Shown here: piece by piece, positions 1 to 8,524 of the stretch
Numbering within the stretch: position 1 is the first letter of the stretch
Layout: the number at the start of each line of letters is the position of its first letter
Source of the DNA: Hymenobacter cellulosivorans
GTDB lineage: Bacteria; Bacteroidota; Bacteroidia; Cytophagales; Hymenobacteraceae
Direction of reading: 5' to 3'
NCBI RefSeq assembly: GCF_022919135.1
Contig: NZ_CP095049.1
Span: forward strand, 3,662,501-3,726,500
DNA: 64,000 nucleotides
The notes under the pieces: model-generated
Databases searched by the model: none
What the model was told of the DNA's origin: nothing
What the model saw: only the letters and a program-made list of their open reading frames with translations
Program-made: the position numbers and the translations under genes

Positions 1-69
1 TGACGTAGTCGCCGGCCGTAACCTCAGTGGACAGCTCCTCTTGGGTGATGTGAACAACAAACCCGGCTA
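1..69. other. Left edge, no gene called
   Basis: This short edge segment lies downstream of the REC-Crp regulator stop. On the minus strand it is open in a frame reading like coding sequence (ITQEELSTEVTAGDYV), but no ATG, GTG or TTG in that frame is visible, so no gene is called. It could be the beginning of a gene that continues off the left edge. Confidence 0.3.
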
Positions 70-1122
70 CTACCAGTGGGCCCGGCGCAGCTTCTCGGGC
101 TGTAGCACCCGGATGTTCTTGGGCGTCAGCTCAATCAGGCCGTCGTTCTTGAACTCGCTCAGAGTGCGAATCAAGGACTCGGGAGCGGTGCCGACCAGGG
201 CGGCCATGTCGTCGCGGGAGAGGTAGATGGCCGCGTCGGGGGCCGTGGCGGCTTGCTCGTGCATGCGCAGCAGGGTGTCGGCCACGCGGCGGCGGATGGA
301 ATTGTAGGCCATGCCCAGCAACTGCTGCTCCCGCTCGGTGACGCGCCCGGCCAGCAGGCGAATAAACTGCTGCCCGACTTCGGGGTTGCGCAAAAGCTGG
401 GAAAAATCGTCGCGCGGGATGTAGACCAACTCGGAGTCGTCGAGGGCTACGGCCGAGTCGCTGTGGGCGGTGTGTTCGAGCAGGGGCAGGTAGCCGAAAA
501 ACTCGCCAGGACCGTAGAGGCCCGTTATCAGTTCCTTGCCGCCCGGGGTGACTTTCAGGGTTTTGATGCGCCCACTTTTCACGAAATACACCCGGGTGGG
601 CTCGTCGCCTTCGAGGTAGATGTCGTGCTTTTTGCGGACGGTATGCACCCGGCGGTCGGCCGAGAGGCTTTCCAGGTTAGCCACGGTCCGGGCATCGTCC
701 AGGAAGTCGTTGAGGCCGCCGGGGGCCTGCAGGTCGTAGTCGGGCTTGAGGTGGCGGAAGCGGCGCAGGCGGCCGGTAATGGCGCTCAGCAACTCGGCCT
801 CGTCGAAGGGTTTGGTCAGGTAGTCGTCGGCGCCCAGCTCCATACCCTTGCGCAGGTCGCTCCGCTCGGTTTTAGCCGTCAGAAAGATAAAGGGCACGCC
901 GGAGAGCTGGGGGTTCTGGTTGAATATCTGGAGCACCCCGTAGCCGTCGAGCACCGGCATCATAATGTCGCACACCACCAAATCAGGCTTGGTGCCCAGG
1001 GCCAGTTCCACCCCGATTTTGCCGTTTTCTGCCGTCAGCACGTGGTAGCCCGAGAGCTCCAGAATTTCGGCCGTGTTTTCGCGGATCAGCTCGTTGTCCT
1101 CAATCAGCAGAATGGTTTTCAT
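70..1122 (-). CDS. Response regulator with Crp/Fnr output (REC + cNMP-binding + HTH)
   Basis: This 350-aa cytoplasmic regulator carries an N-terminal receiver domain (about 1-120) with the acidic pair E8/D9, phospho-acceptor D52 (VVCDIMMPVLDG), T82 and K104 (LTKP). A cyclic-nucleotide-binding-type beta-barrel follows (about 155-255; GEFFGYLPLL), then a Crp-type winged helix (LSRDDMAALVGTAPESLIRT). It presumably activates or represses target promoters when phosphorylated. The start overlaps the 3' end of the upstream kinase gene by 23 bp, so the two are probably co-transcribed and form a cognate pair. The REC-Crp fusion is less common than REC-OmpR or REC-NarL architectures. The signal sensed is unknown. 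Confidence 0.9.
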   Translation of the reverse strand: MKTILLIEDNELIRENTAEILELSGYHVLTAENGKIGVELALGTKPDLVVCDIMMPVLDGYGVLQIFNQNPQLSGVPFIFLTAKTERSDLRKGMELGADDYLTKPFDEAELLSAITGRLRRFRHLKPDYDLQAPGGLNDFLDDARTVANLESLSADRRVHTVRKKHDIYLEGDEPTRVYFVKSGRIKTLKVTPGGKELITGLYGPGEFFGYLPLLEHTAHSDSAVALDDSELVYIPRDDFSQLLRNPEVGQQFIRLLAGRVTEREQQLLGMAYNSIRRRVADTLLRMHEQAATAPDAAIYLSRDDMAALVGTAPESLIRTLSEFKNDGLIELTPKNIRVLQPEKLRRAHW

Positions 1123-2713
1123 AGGGAATGGTGATGGTAACGGTGGTGCCCACGTTCAGTTCACTTTCCAGCGAAATAGCGCCGTCCATGAGCTCCAGGT
1201 AGCGGGCAATGATGTAGAGGCCCAGGCCGGTGCCAGGCAGGTTGGCCGCATTGCGGGCCCGGAAAAACCGCTCGAACAAATGCTCCTGGTCTTCCCGGGA
1301 AATGCCCAGGCCCTGATCCTGCACCCGCAGCGTGAGCCGGCCCGGCTGGCAGGCGGCCTGCACCGTCACCACCGAGTTTTCGCCCGAGTACTTGATGGCG
1401 TTGGAAAGCAGGTTGACCAGGATTTTGCGCAGCAAGGACGGGTCGAGGCGCACCGGGCCGGGGCAGAGCACCTGCCGCTCGATGCGCTGGCCAGCTTTGA
1501 GCATGCCCTGCACGTCGGTGGCGGTTTCTTCCAGCAAATCAGCTAAGTCCAGGTTCACCGGGCGGGCTTCGATTTTACCTTCCTCAATGCGGCCTACCGA
1601 GAGGAATTCCTCCAGAATGTCGTTGAGGTGATTCACCGAGGCCCGGATGCGCTGCAAGTGCTTGAGACGCTTGTCCTGCTGCTCGGTAGCCGGGTATTTT
1701 TCAATGAGCGTGGCCGAGGTGAGCACCGCCGTGAGCGGGGTCCGGAACTCGTGGGAGGCCATGCTCACGAAGCGCGACTTGAGCTCCCCGAGTTCCTGCT
1801 CGGCGGCCAGGGCCTGGGTCAGCTCCTGGCTGCGCTGCTCAAGCTGCTCGAGGGTGCTGAGCAGGGCGTGGGTGCGGTCGGCCACTTTCTGTTCCAGCTC
1901 GGCGTTGAGACGCTCCACATGTTCGCGCTGGGCAATGAGCTCCTGCTCGGCTTCCTTTTTAAAGGTGATGTCGAGCACGTAGGCCACCACGTAGAGCTCC
2001 TCGTCGAGGTAGAAATAGCTCAAACTGACTTCCACCGGAAACACTGAGCCGTCCTTGCGCTGGCCCAGCAGGTCGCGGTTGTGACCCATGCCGCGTACCG
2101 AGGGTTTCTCGTTAAAAGAAGCCCGCAGCTGGTCGTGGTGGCGGCCGGCAGCGTTGGGCACCAGCACGTCGATGCTGTGGCCGATTAATTCCTGAGGTTG
2201 GTAGCCGAAAAGCTGCTCGGAAAGCTGATTGGCCGATACGATGGTGCCGGGCCGGTCGCAGACAACGATGCCGATGGTAGCGTTGGTAAAGACGGCCTCA
2301 AAGCGCCGCACGCTGTGGGCCAGCTCCCGCTCGGCCTGCTGCAGGCGGTTTTGCTCGGTGAGGCGCACCAGCAGAAACGGCTGCCCGCTCTGCTCGAAGT
2401 AGGCCAGCTCGACCCGCCCCCAAAACGTGCCGCCCCCGGTGTAGCGCCGGATTTCCACCTCGATATCCTGGCGGCCTTCCCGCTGGGTTTGGGCGCACAG
2501 CGCTGCCCACTGCCCATCGGCCCAGGGCGTAGCGCGCAGGGTGCGGGCCGGGTCCGTGAGAAATGCTTCCTCCGATGGATAGCCCAGCAACTGCAGCCCG
2601 GCCGGGTTGACCTGGGTAAACCAGCCCTGGGTCAGGTCATACAGGCCCACAAACTCCCGGGCCTGGGTGTAGAGCAAGTCGAGTAGGATAGGGGCAAAGG
2701 CGGCAGGCAGCAT
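1100..2713 (-). CDS. PAS-domain sensor histidine kinase
   Basis: A 537-aa kinase with two PAS-type sensor segments (about 15-125 and 135-250), a coiled-coil linker, a HisKA dimerisation domain with the phospho-histidine at about residue 321 (MASHEFRTPL) and a HATPase_c domain (NLLSNAIKYS, DQGLGIS, GTGLGLYI). No transmembrane helices are seen, so it is probably a soluble sensor. It should phosphorylate the overlapping REC-Crp regulator. I chose the ATG at 2713. The frame is open to an ATG at 2827, but the extra 38 residues are not PAS-like and would run through the FNR-like palindrome at 2792. The sensed signal cannot be read from sequence; the Crp-type partner and nearby stress protein suggest redox or oxygen status. 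Confidence 0.85.
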   Translation of the reverse strand: MLPAAFAPILLDLLYTQAREFVGLYDLTQGWFTQVNPAGLQLLGYPSEEAFLTDPARTLRATPWADGQWAALCAQTQREGRQDIEVEIRRYTGGGTFWGRVELAYFEQSGQPFLLVRLTEQNRLQQAERELAHSVRRFEAVFTNATIGIVVCDRPGTIVSANQLSEQLFGYQPQELIGHSIDVLVPNAAGRHHDQLRASFNEKPSVRGMGHNRDLLGQRKDGSVFPVEVSLSYFYLDEELYVVAYVLDITFKKEAEQELIAQREHVERLNAELEQKVADRTHALLSTLEQLEQRSQELTQALAAEQELGELKSRFVSMASHEFRTPLTAVLTSATLIEKYPATEQQDKRLKHLQRIRASVNHLNDILEEFLSVGRIEEGKIEARPVNLDLADLLEETATDVQGMLKAGQRIERQVLCPGPVRLDPSLLRKILVNLLSNAIKYSGENSVVTVQAACQPGRLTLRVQDQGLGISREDQEHLFERFFRARNAANLPGTGLGLYIIARYLELMDGAISLESELNVGTTVTITIPYENHSAD

Positions 2714-2791
2714 AGAACGAAATACGCGCCGGAGCAGCAAACAAACTCCGTGGCGGGTGCGAAGATAGAAGAAGACGGCTTCGGGCTTCAG

Positions 2792-2805
2792 CTGACAAAA
2801 ATCAG
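2792..2805. promoter_or_regulatory. FNR-like palindrome upstream of the kinase operon
   Basis: CTGACAAAAATCAG has symmetrical ends (CTGA/TCAG) and the TGA-N6-TCA spacing typical of Crp/FNR-family sites. It lies about 80 bp upstream of the kinase ATG (minus strand). An identical 14-mer lies at 3266 before the stress-protein gene. Assignment to the REC-Crp protein (70-1122) is inference. Confidence 0.45.
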
Positions 2806-2883
2806 GTGGCCTGCTGACCGGCATCATCTAAGCGGCGGGTCCGGTCCGGTAATTTTACGGCTGCACCCTTATCCTGAGTTCCC

Positions 2884-3219
2884 ATGCCAACGTCCTCTTC
2901 CTTTCTTGTCCGGCCCACCGACGCCGCGGTGCTGCTGGTGCTGCTGCCCGAGGCAGGGGCGGCCCGCCCGGCTCCAACTGCGCTCCAGGCCCTGCAGCGG
3001 CAGCTCGGGGCGGCCGTGCGGGTGTTGCGGGTGGAAGAGGCCCGCCACCCGGCCGTGGTGCACAGCTTTCAGGCCACCGAGTTGCCGGCCCTGGTGCTGG
3101 TGCAGCAAGGGGTAGAGCTGTGGCGCCAGCAGGGCCTGCCCACCGATGAGGCCCTGGCTCCGCTGCTGCTCAGCAAGCTCCGGCCCGCCAGCCGTCCGAT
3201 ACCTCAGCCTGTGTCATAA
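2884..3219 (+). CDS. Thioredoxin-fold-like small protein without CxxC
   Basis: A 111-aa protein whose middle matches the pattern of a thioredoxin fold: a beta strand with VRVLRVEEA, a helix (HPAVVHSF), then the characteristic cis-Pro turn region (TELPALVLVQQGVELWRQQG). There is no cysteine pair, so it cannot be a disulfide reductase; it may be a scaffold or adaptor. It is divergent from the kinase operon and precedes the stress-protein gene on the same strand by 144 bp, so it may belong to the same stress group. The family assignment rests on pattern only. Confidence 0.6.
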   Translation: MPTSSSFLVRPTDAAVLLVLLPEAGAARPAPTALQALQRQLGAAVRVLRVEEARHPAVVHSFQATELPALVLVQQGVELWRQQGLPTDEALAPLLLSKLRPASRPIPQPVS

Positions 3220-3265
3220 GGAGGTGCCAGCTGGGGCGGATAAGTCACAAAGCCAGTTCGCCTAC

Positions 3266-3279
3266 CTGACAAAAATCAG
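3266..3279. promoter_or_regulatory. FNR-like palindrome upstream of universal stress protein
   Basis: CTGACAAAAATCAG, the same 14-mer as at 2792, lies 85 bp before the ATG of the universal stress protein. Two identical palindromes within 500 bp, each upstream of a gene of a putative redox/stress group, suggest a shared Crp/FNR-family regulator. Confidence 0.45.
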
Positions 3280-3363
3280 CTTCGGGCCCTAATTTCTGGC
3301 AGGGTTTGGCGGCCCGGATGGCGCAACCTTGCTGCCGCATTTTCACCCTTACACTTCCTGGTT

Positions 3364-4173
3364 ATGGCTGCTTCCCTGCTTGTGCTTACCGACTTCCGCC
3401 AGCCCGCCCACCGGGCCCTGGATTACGCCACCAATCTGGCTACCGCCCTGGCCGCGCCCCTGGTAGTGCTGCACGTGCGCCGCACGGCGGCCTTCGACGC
3501 GGAGCGCTTCACGGGCCGCATAACGCCCCGCAGTGCGGAAGCCACGGCCCTGGCTCTAAGCAGCCTCACCGACCAACTCACCGTACCAGCCGTGGCCGAA
3601 GTGCAGGAAGGTCCGGTGGTTGAGGCCGTGGCCAAGGCCTTGGCGCAGCATCGGCCGGCCTTGCTCGTCCTGGGCCGCCCCGACAACGAGGTGCTGCCCG
3701 ACGAGCTGGTTTCGACTACGGCCCTGGAGCTGCTGCGGGCCGCGCCCTGCCCCATGGTGGTAGTGCCCCCGCAATCCAGCCTGACGCTCCCGCGCCGGGT
3801 GCTCGTGGCCCTCGATGCCGAAAGCTTCAGCCTGGGTGGGCATGCCCGCTTTATCCAGTATTTCCTCGCCCAGCTGCCCAGCCAGCTCACCGTGCTGCAC
3901 GTGAGCCCCGCGCCCGCCGCCGCGGGGGCCGCCGCCGCCGCCGAGGCCCTGAAGCAGGCGGGCATTACGGGCGCGGCCGCGCCCCAGCTACGTCCCCTGG
4001 TACGGCCCGAGGTGGCAGCCAGTATTGTGGAGCAAGCCGCCACCGGCGAGTTTGACCTGGTCGTGGTCGTGGCCCGCCCGCGCACCTTCCTGGGCCGGTG
4101 GTTTCACCGCAGCGTCACGGCCCACGTGCTGCTGCACAGCCCGGTACCCGTGCTGGTACTGCCGGCAGAGTAA
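3364..4173 (+). CDS. Universal stress protein, tandem UspA domains
   Basis: A 269-aa cytoplasmic protein made of two UspA-type Rossmann-like domains (about 1-140 and 143-269). Each ends with a nucleotide-binding-type segment: VLGRPDNEVLP...PCPMVVVPP in the first and ARPRTFLGRWFHRSVTAHVL...VPVLVLP in the second. Such proteins bind ATP or AMP and support survival under stress; the exact role is unknown. An FNR-like palindrome precedes it and a bidirectional terminator follows. A second protein of the same architecture is encoded at 18707-19531. Confidence 0.9.
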   Translation: MAASLLVLTDFRQPAHRALDYATNLATALAAPLVVLHVRRTAAFDAERFTGRITPRSAEATALALSSLTDQLTVPAVAEVQEGPVVEAVAKALAQHRPALLVLGRPDNEVLPDELVSTTALELLRAAPCPMVVVPPQSSLTLPRRVLVALDAESFSLGGHARFIQYFLAQLPSQLTVLHVSPAPAAAGAAAAAEALKQAGITGAAAPQLRPLVRPEVAASIVEQAATGEFDLVVVVARPRTFLGRWFHRSVTAHVLLHSPVPVLVLPAE

Positions 4174-4195
4174 TTTTTTGACCCGGCCAGTACGC

Positions 4196-4229
4196 AAAAA
4201 GCCGCTTCTACCGGGTAGGAGCGGCTTTT
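4196..4229. terminator. Bidirectional terminator
   Basis: A-run, stem GCCGCTyCTAC / GTAGgAGCGGC with a short loop, then T-run, between two convergent genes ending at 4173 (+) and 4252 (-). Confidence 0.85.
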
Positions 4230-4251
4230 GTTATCGTGGAACAGGCAGGGG

Positions 4252-4653
4252 CTAGTGCACGATGCGCAGCTCGTACCGGGGCTCTGCGGCCGAGGCGGCG
4301 TCGCCGTGGTCTACAGTGAAGGCGCCCACCCGGCTAGGGCCGTAGCCCAGATTTACTTTCACAAACTCGTTGCGGGAAGGCAGCATGCCGATAATTTCCT
4401 GGCGCAGCAGCTGCAAATCGTCCTGCAGGTTTTGAATGCGCTGCTCCACCTCGTCGGTGTGCTGGTCGAAGCTGCCGGTGGCGGGGCGGTGGTCGAAGGC
4501 CTGGTTGGCCTGGGCCTCACTGGCGGCCGAGTTGGGCAATGACTTGGATTCGACAATAGCCTTGCGCAGGTCTTCTTCGGCCTCCAAATAGGCTTTTACT
4601 TTGTCTTCGAGCGGAATCAGGGCGGGGTCGAGGTAATCGAGGTTGCTGGCCAT
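4252..4653 (-). CDS. Hypothetical protein with a coiled-coil segment
   Basis: A 133-aa protein that I do not recognise. Residues about 10-60 are charged and Ala/Gln-rich, and about 62-90 (DEVEQRIQNLQDDLQLLRQE) look like a coiled coil. The C-terminal third has no obvious motif. There is no signal peptide or transmembrane helix. It stands alone, convergent with the stress-protein gene and divergent from the methyltransferase. Confidence 0.7.
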   Translation of the reverse strand: MASNLDYLDPALIPLEDKVKAYLEAEEDLRKAIVESKSLPNSAASEAQANQAFDHRPATGSFDQHTDEVEQRIQNLQDDLQLLRQEIIGMLPSRNEFVKVNLGYGPSRVGAFTVDHGDAASAAEPRYELRIVH

Positions 4654-4814
4654 TGCAGAAAGGGCGAAAGGGGATATATAGTCTTTGCTGAAACAACGCA
4701 GATACCCCGCAGAAGGATACAGCGCGCCGGCTCGGAACGGCCCAGCAGGCTCGGCCCTTACTACCCAAATGCAGGAATTCCGTACCCTGTGGCAACTCCT
4801 CTTACCTTTGCCCC

Positions 4815-5558
4815 ATGTCCCGAACTCCTGCTCCCGACCCCATCGGCCACGCTATGCTGGCCTATTTACAAGGCAACCAGAAGGCTGAGCTGACCGTGCA
4901 CAGCAACGTGGCCGACGAAGAGCCCCTGCCGGCCAGCTACTTTTTTCGCACCCTCTGGGAAATGCCCGAGCTGGAGCGCACCGCCCTGGAAGAGTGCCGG
5001 GGCCGGGTGCTCGACGCCGGGGCCGGGGCCGGCTGCCACAGCCTGGAGCTGCAAAGCCGCGGGTTTCAGGTCAAGGCCATTGACGCCTCGCCCGGTGCCG
5101 TGCAGGTGCTGCAGCAGCGCGGGGTGCAGGAAGCAGCCTGCCACAGCCTGTTCGAGTTGCCCGCCGGCGAGCATTACGACACGATTCTGATGCTCATGAA
5201 CGGCATGGGCCTGGTGGGTACGCTGGAGGGGCTGGAGAAATTTCTGCACCAAGCCAAGCACCTGCTGGCCCCCGGCGGCCAGATTCTGGCCACGTCTTCC
5301 GACATCAGCTACCTCTACGAAGACGAGGAGGGCGCCCTGGTCATCAACCTCAACGGCCCCTACTACGGCGAAGTAGAGTACTCGATGACCTACGGCGAGG
5401 AAACCGGTACGTCCTTCGACTGGCTGTTCGTGGATGCCGGCCTGTTGCAGGATTATGCTGAGGAAGCCGGCTACGAAGTCGAGTTTCTGGGCGAAGACGA
5501 CCAGCAGCAGTACCTGGTGCGCCTCACGCTCAAGCAGCAGAACATCGACAACGTCTAG
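4815..5558 (+). CDS. Class I SAM-dependent methyltransferase
   Basis: A 247-aa protein with the SAM-binding Rossmann signature: motif I VLDAGAGAGCHSLEL (about 65-80) followed by the acidic residue in AIDASPGAVQVL, and a motif with DTILMLMNGMGL. A glycine-rich LLAPGGQILATSSD loop is typical of Methyltransf_11/25 domains. Substrate is unknown. A TAnnTTTG element (TACCTTTG, 4803-4810) ends only four bases before the ATG, which would give an almost leaderless mRNA, but no clear -33 box is present. It is probably monocistronic. Confidence 0.85.
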   Translation: MSRTPAPDPIGHAMLAYLQGNQKAELTVHSNVADEEPLPASYFFRTLWEMPELERTALEECRGRVLDAGAGAGCHSLELQSRGFQVKAIDASPGAVQVLQQRGVQEAACHSLFELPAGEHYDTILMLMNGMGLVGTLEGLEKFLHQAKHLLAPGGQILATSSDISYLYEDEEGALVINLNGPYYGEVEYSMTYGEETGTSFDWLFVDAGLLQDYAEEAGYEVEFLGEDDQQQYLVRLTLKQQNIDNV

Positions 5559-5672
5559 CCGCCCGTCCGGGAATATAAGCTGCTGAGCACAAGCAGTAAA
5601 ACCTTGTTATGGAGCTGCGGCCTTAACCGGCGGAACCCGTTGCCGGTTTCGCCTGCACTTTTGATACTACCT

Positions 5673-6119
5673 ATGGAATACGCCAAAACCTACACTGCCC
5701 GCTGGGCCGACATGGACCCCAACGTGCACATGCGCCACTCGGCCTACACCGACTACGCCGCCCAGCTGCGCCTGGAATTTCTAGCCGAATCCGGCTTCCC
5801 CATGAAGCGCTTCGCCGAGCTCGGCATCGGCCCGATTCTGTTCCGCGAAGACACCCGCTTTCTCAAGGAAATCAGCCTGAGCGAAACCATCAGGGTAACC
5901 GCCGAGCTCAGCGGCCTCAGCGCCGATGGGTCCCGGTGGCGCATCATCCACACCATCTTCAAAGCCGACGGCCGCGTAGCCGCCACCGTGGCCGTCGATG
6001 GTGCCTGGCTCGATTTGCGCCTGCGCAAGCTCACCGTACCCCCCGTGGAAATGGTAGCCGCCATGCTCCAGCTCGACAAGCACGAAACCTACGCCGACAT
6101 CGAGCGGGGTCAGAAGTGA
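5673..6119 (+). CDS. Acyl-CoA thioesterase, 4HBT hotdog fold
   Basis: A 148-aa hotdog protein with the 4-hydroxybenzoyl-CoA thioesterase-like signature YTARWADMDPNVHMRHSAY near the N-terminus, in which the Asp is the usual catalytic residue. It probably hydrolyses an acyl-CoA; the substrate is unknown. The frame is open upstream to a TTG at 5604, but the ATG at 5673 is one residue before the conserved start of the fold and is preferred. The TGA stop is the first triplet of an octamer-periodic repeat. Confidence 0.85.
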   Translation: MEYAKTYTARWADMDPNVHMRHSAYTDYAAQLRLEFLAESGFPMKRFAELGIGPILFREDTRFLKEISLSETIRVTAELSGLSADGSRWRIIHTIFKADGRVAATVAVDGAWLDLRLRKLTVPPVEMVAAMLQLDKHETYADIERGQK

Positions 6120-6148
6120 GGTGGTGAAATTGTGAGCTAGTGAGTTGA
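6117..6148 (+). repeat. Octamer-periodic array, copy 1
   Basis: Four degenerate 8-bp units of the form TGARNTRG (for example TGAGGTGG then TGAAATTG) follow one another, and the first TGA is the stop codon of the thioesterase gene. The same kind of array occurs at 6312, 16850 and 48628. Confidence 0.7.
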
Positions 6149-6206
6149 CGTTCCGCTAGCAAAAGCGGCGCATGCCGGCCACTGCCAAGAACCTTGCCCT
6201 CAACTA

Positions 6207-6245
6207 GCAAAGCCCTTTGCCATATCGTGGTAAAGGGCTTTCTGC
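6207..6245. terminator. Bidirectional terminator
   Basis: Near-perfect stem GCAAAGCCCTTTgCC / GGtAAAGGGCTTTctGC, between convergent genes ending at 6119 (+) and 6335 (-), with A/T runs at both sides. Confidence 0.8.
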
Positions 6246-6311
6246 ATCGGTTTTAAACTTCCCGGCAAAGCATAAAAAGTTCTCTCACGCCCACGGCGCA
6301 AGACGAACCTC

Positions 6312-6344
6312 AAGCTCACCAGTTCACCAGCTCACTAGTTCACC
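6312..6344 (-). repeat. Octamer-periodic array, copy 2
   Basis: On the minus strand the array reads TGAACTAG, TGAGCTGG and so on with an 8-bp period. The DinB stop codon TAG lies inside the first unit. Together with copy 1 it forms an inverted pair around the terminator. Confidence 0.7.
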
Positions 6345-6871
6345 GCCTTCGTAATCCGCTCCAGCTGCTTCTGGTGGTGCAGCACGTGGTCGACCATGAA
6401 GTCCAGGGTCTGGTAAATGTTGAGCATGCCCGAGCGGGGGTGCTTGAAAATGTCGCGGTTCAGCAGCGGGCTGGGAAACTCGTTGAGGGTTTGCTCCAGC
6501 TGCCGGCGCACCCGCTCCCACTCGGTGCGCAACTCGGGTAGGGGTGGGGCGGTTTCGGGAGTGAGGGCGGCCAGGTATTTGGGCGCCTTGAAGCGCAGAA
6601 ACGGCAGGCGCAAGGCCAGCCGCAGCACCCGGGAGCGGACAAACGTCAGGAAGCTGGTTTTGCGCAAGCCTTCTTCCTGCTGAATCTTCTTGTTGATGTA
6701 CTGCCCAATACCGATTTCGGACACCAGCAGGTGCTGCACCACCTGCGCCGCCGACCACTGCCCCGCTCCGGGCGACTGGTGGGACTTCTCGCCCAGAGCC
6801 TGCGCCGAAGCCAGCAGGCGGTTGGTGACTTGTTCGAGTTGCTCGAACCGGATGTGCAGACGGTGATTCAT
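6335..6871 (-). CDS. DinB family protein
   Basis: A 178-aa four-helix-bundle protein of the DinB/YfiT-like family. It has the family features of an early helix (FEQLEQVTNRLLASAQAL), the SAAQVVQHLLVSE segment with one presumed metal-ligand His, and a C-terminal DHVLHHQKQLERI segment with the other two. Many members are metal-dependent thiol S-transferases (for example bacillithiol-dependent), but the substrate here is unknown. The C-terminal codons run into an octamer repeat. It is single on the minus strand. Confidence 0.8.
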   Translation of the reverse strand: MNHRLHIRFEQLEQVTNRLLASAQALGEKSHQSPGAGQWSAAQVVQHLLVSEIGIGQYINKKIQQEEGLRKTSFLTFVRSRVLRLALRLPFLRFKAPKYLAALTPETAPPLPELRTEWERVRRQLEQTLNEFPSPLLNRDIFKHPRSGMLNIYQTLDFMVDHVLHHQKQLERITKAVN

Positions 6872-7077
6872 GCGGGTGGGGGCGGGAAGAAGTCAGTAGA
6901 TTTGGGCAAAAGGTACGTAAAATACCCAGTTGCAGCCCGACGCTAGAACTGTTGCCCGGGCCTCCGCAGACCTTTTTTCTGGTCATTTCCTTTCGTTTTG
7001 CGCCTGACTTACTTGCCTTTACTTGCTTGTCTGCTACCCCCGGGCGTTCCTGGGTCGGGGCACTACGTGGCCCGCCG

Positions 7078-8508
7078 ATGAATGAACCCGAAACCGTTGA
7101 TGCGCCGCGCTGCCGGAGCCGGCCCGTGGGCTGGTGGCTGACGGGTGGCATTTTTCTGCTCTATTGCCTGTATCTGCCGTTTTCGGGCTATTCGGAAATG
7201 GTCTACGATGCCCTGGGCTACTGGAACCTGACCGAGCGGTTTTTCCGGGGCGGCCGCTTCCACCTGCTGGCCTACGATAATGCGCTGCGGGGCTACCTGC
7301 TGCCGTTGCTCAACCTGCCGGCCAAGGCGGCGGTGCACTTCACGGGGGCTGCCCCCCTCACGCTTACCCGCCTGATGGGCGCAGCCTACGCGGCGGCGTT
7401 GTTTGGCTGGGCCGGGCCTGGGCTGTGGCTGCGGCTGTTTCCGCAGCACCGTTTGGGCTGGCTGCCGCGCCTGGCATTTGCGGGGTTGGGCTTCCTGTTC
7501 TGGCGCGACTATTTCAACTTCGTGCTATCTGACTTTCCGGCCCTGCTGGCCTTGGTGCTAAGCCTGTGGTTGGTGCTGGGGCGCCAAGGCTGGACCCTGG
7601 CCGTACTGGCCGGAGCCTGCCTCACGGCGGCCAGCAACATCCGGCCCGTATACCTGCTGGCCGCCCCAGTGGTGCTAGTGCTAGGCCTGCTGACGGCCTC
7701 TAACCACCGCCACCGCCTGGTAAACGTACTGGGCCTGCTGCTGGGCTTTGCCCTGATTGCCGGGCCGCAGCTGCTGCTCAACCTGCGCCACCACCATGTG
7801 GCCACGCCACTGGTGCTCTCCCGCGACGCCCGCCTGCCCACAGCCAACCTATATCTGGCCCAACTGGGCTGGGGGGTAGTTATTCAGAAATATGAAACCA
7901 GTCTGGACCCAAGCTTTCCGGCGCCGCGCATGCTTTACACCGACGCGGCCGGCCAAGCCCTGTTGCGGCGGTTGAACATCCACCACTTCACCGGCTACGG
8001 GCCGTATCTGGCCACGGTGCTGCGCGAGCCGCTGGCTTTTGCCGGCCTTTACGGGCGTCATTTATTTAATGGCCTGGATGTACAGTATCCCAGCTTATTT
8101 GTAGTGCAGGTGGCGGCCCGCTCGTCTGGGCTGGCGGGGCTGCACTATTCGGTCTGGTTTGGAGCGCTGCTCGTGGCCGGGTGCGGTATCCGGCGGGGGG
8201 CGTTTAGTGGGCGGGTGCTGCTTACGGGAGTCGCGCTGCTGCTGCCCTGCCTGGCGGCCCTGCCTCTGGCTACCGAGTGCCGCTTTTTGCTGCCCTTACA
8301 GCTTCTGCTCTATGCGATTGCCTGCTTTGGCGGAGCCCAGTGGAGGCCCTCCTGGCCGGCGGTTTCCTGGCCCAAAATAGCTCTGGCGGCCGCTGCCTAC
8401 GTGGTGTTTCTGCTGCTCTGCTTCCGGCTGTCGGCCCAGACCCAGGCCCAGCTCACGGCCGACGTGCGGGTGTTGGCCCCGCTGGGTAGCGCCGAAGCGC
8501 CACGCTGA
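7078..8508 (+). CDS. Polytopic membrane protein, glycosyltransferase-like
   Basis: A 476-aa inner-membrane protein with about ten hydrophobic helices. An early periplasmic loop (SGYSEMVYDALGYWNLTERFF) has the acidic residue and aromatic context seen in GT-C fold glycosyltransferases of the PMT/ArnT-like group, but no diagnostic motif is certain. It may transfer a sugar from a lipid carrier, or be an uncharacterised membrane protein. The frame is open to 6952, but the ATG at 7078 starts a typical cytoplasmic N-tail before helix 1 and is preferred. Confidence 0.6.
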   Translation: MNEPETVDAPRCRSRPVGWWLTGGIFLLYCLYLPFSGYSEMVYDALGYWNLTERFFRGGRFHLLAYDNALRGYLLPLLNLPAKAAVHFTGAAPLTLTRLMGAAYAAALFGWAGPGLWLRLFPQHRLGWLPRLAFAGLGFLFWRDYFNFVLSDFPALLALVLSLWLVLGRQGWTLAVLAGACLTAASNIRPVYLLAAPVVLVLGLLTASNHRHRLVNVLGLLLGFALIAGPQLLLNLRHHHVATPLVLSRDARLPTANLYLAQLGWGVVIQKYETSLDPSFPAPRMLYTDAAGQALLRRLNIHHFTGYGPYLATVLREPLAFAGLYGRHLFNGLDVQYPSLFVVQVAARSSGLAGLHYSVWFGALLVAGCGIRRGAFSGRVLLTGVALLLPCLAALPLATECRFLLPLQLLLYAIACFGGAQWRPSWPAVSWPKIALAAAAYVVFLLLCFRLSAQTQAQLTADVRVLAPLGSAEAPR

Positions 8509-8524
8509 GGCCCGCCGACCGCCG

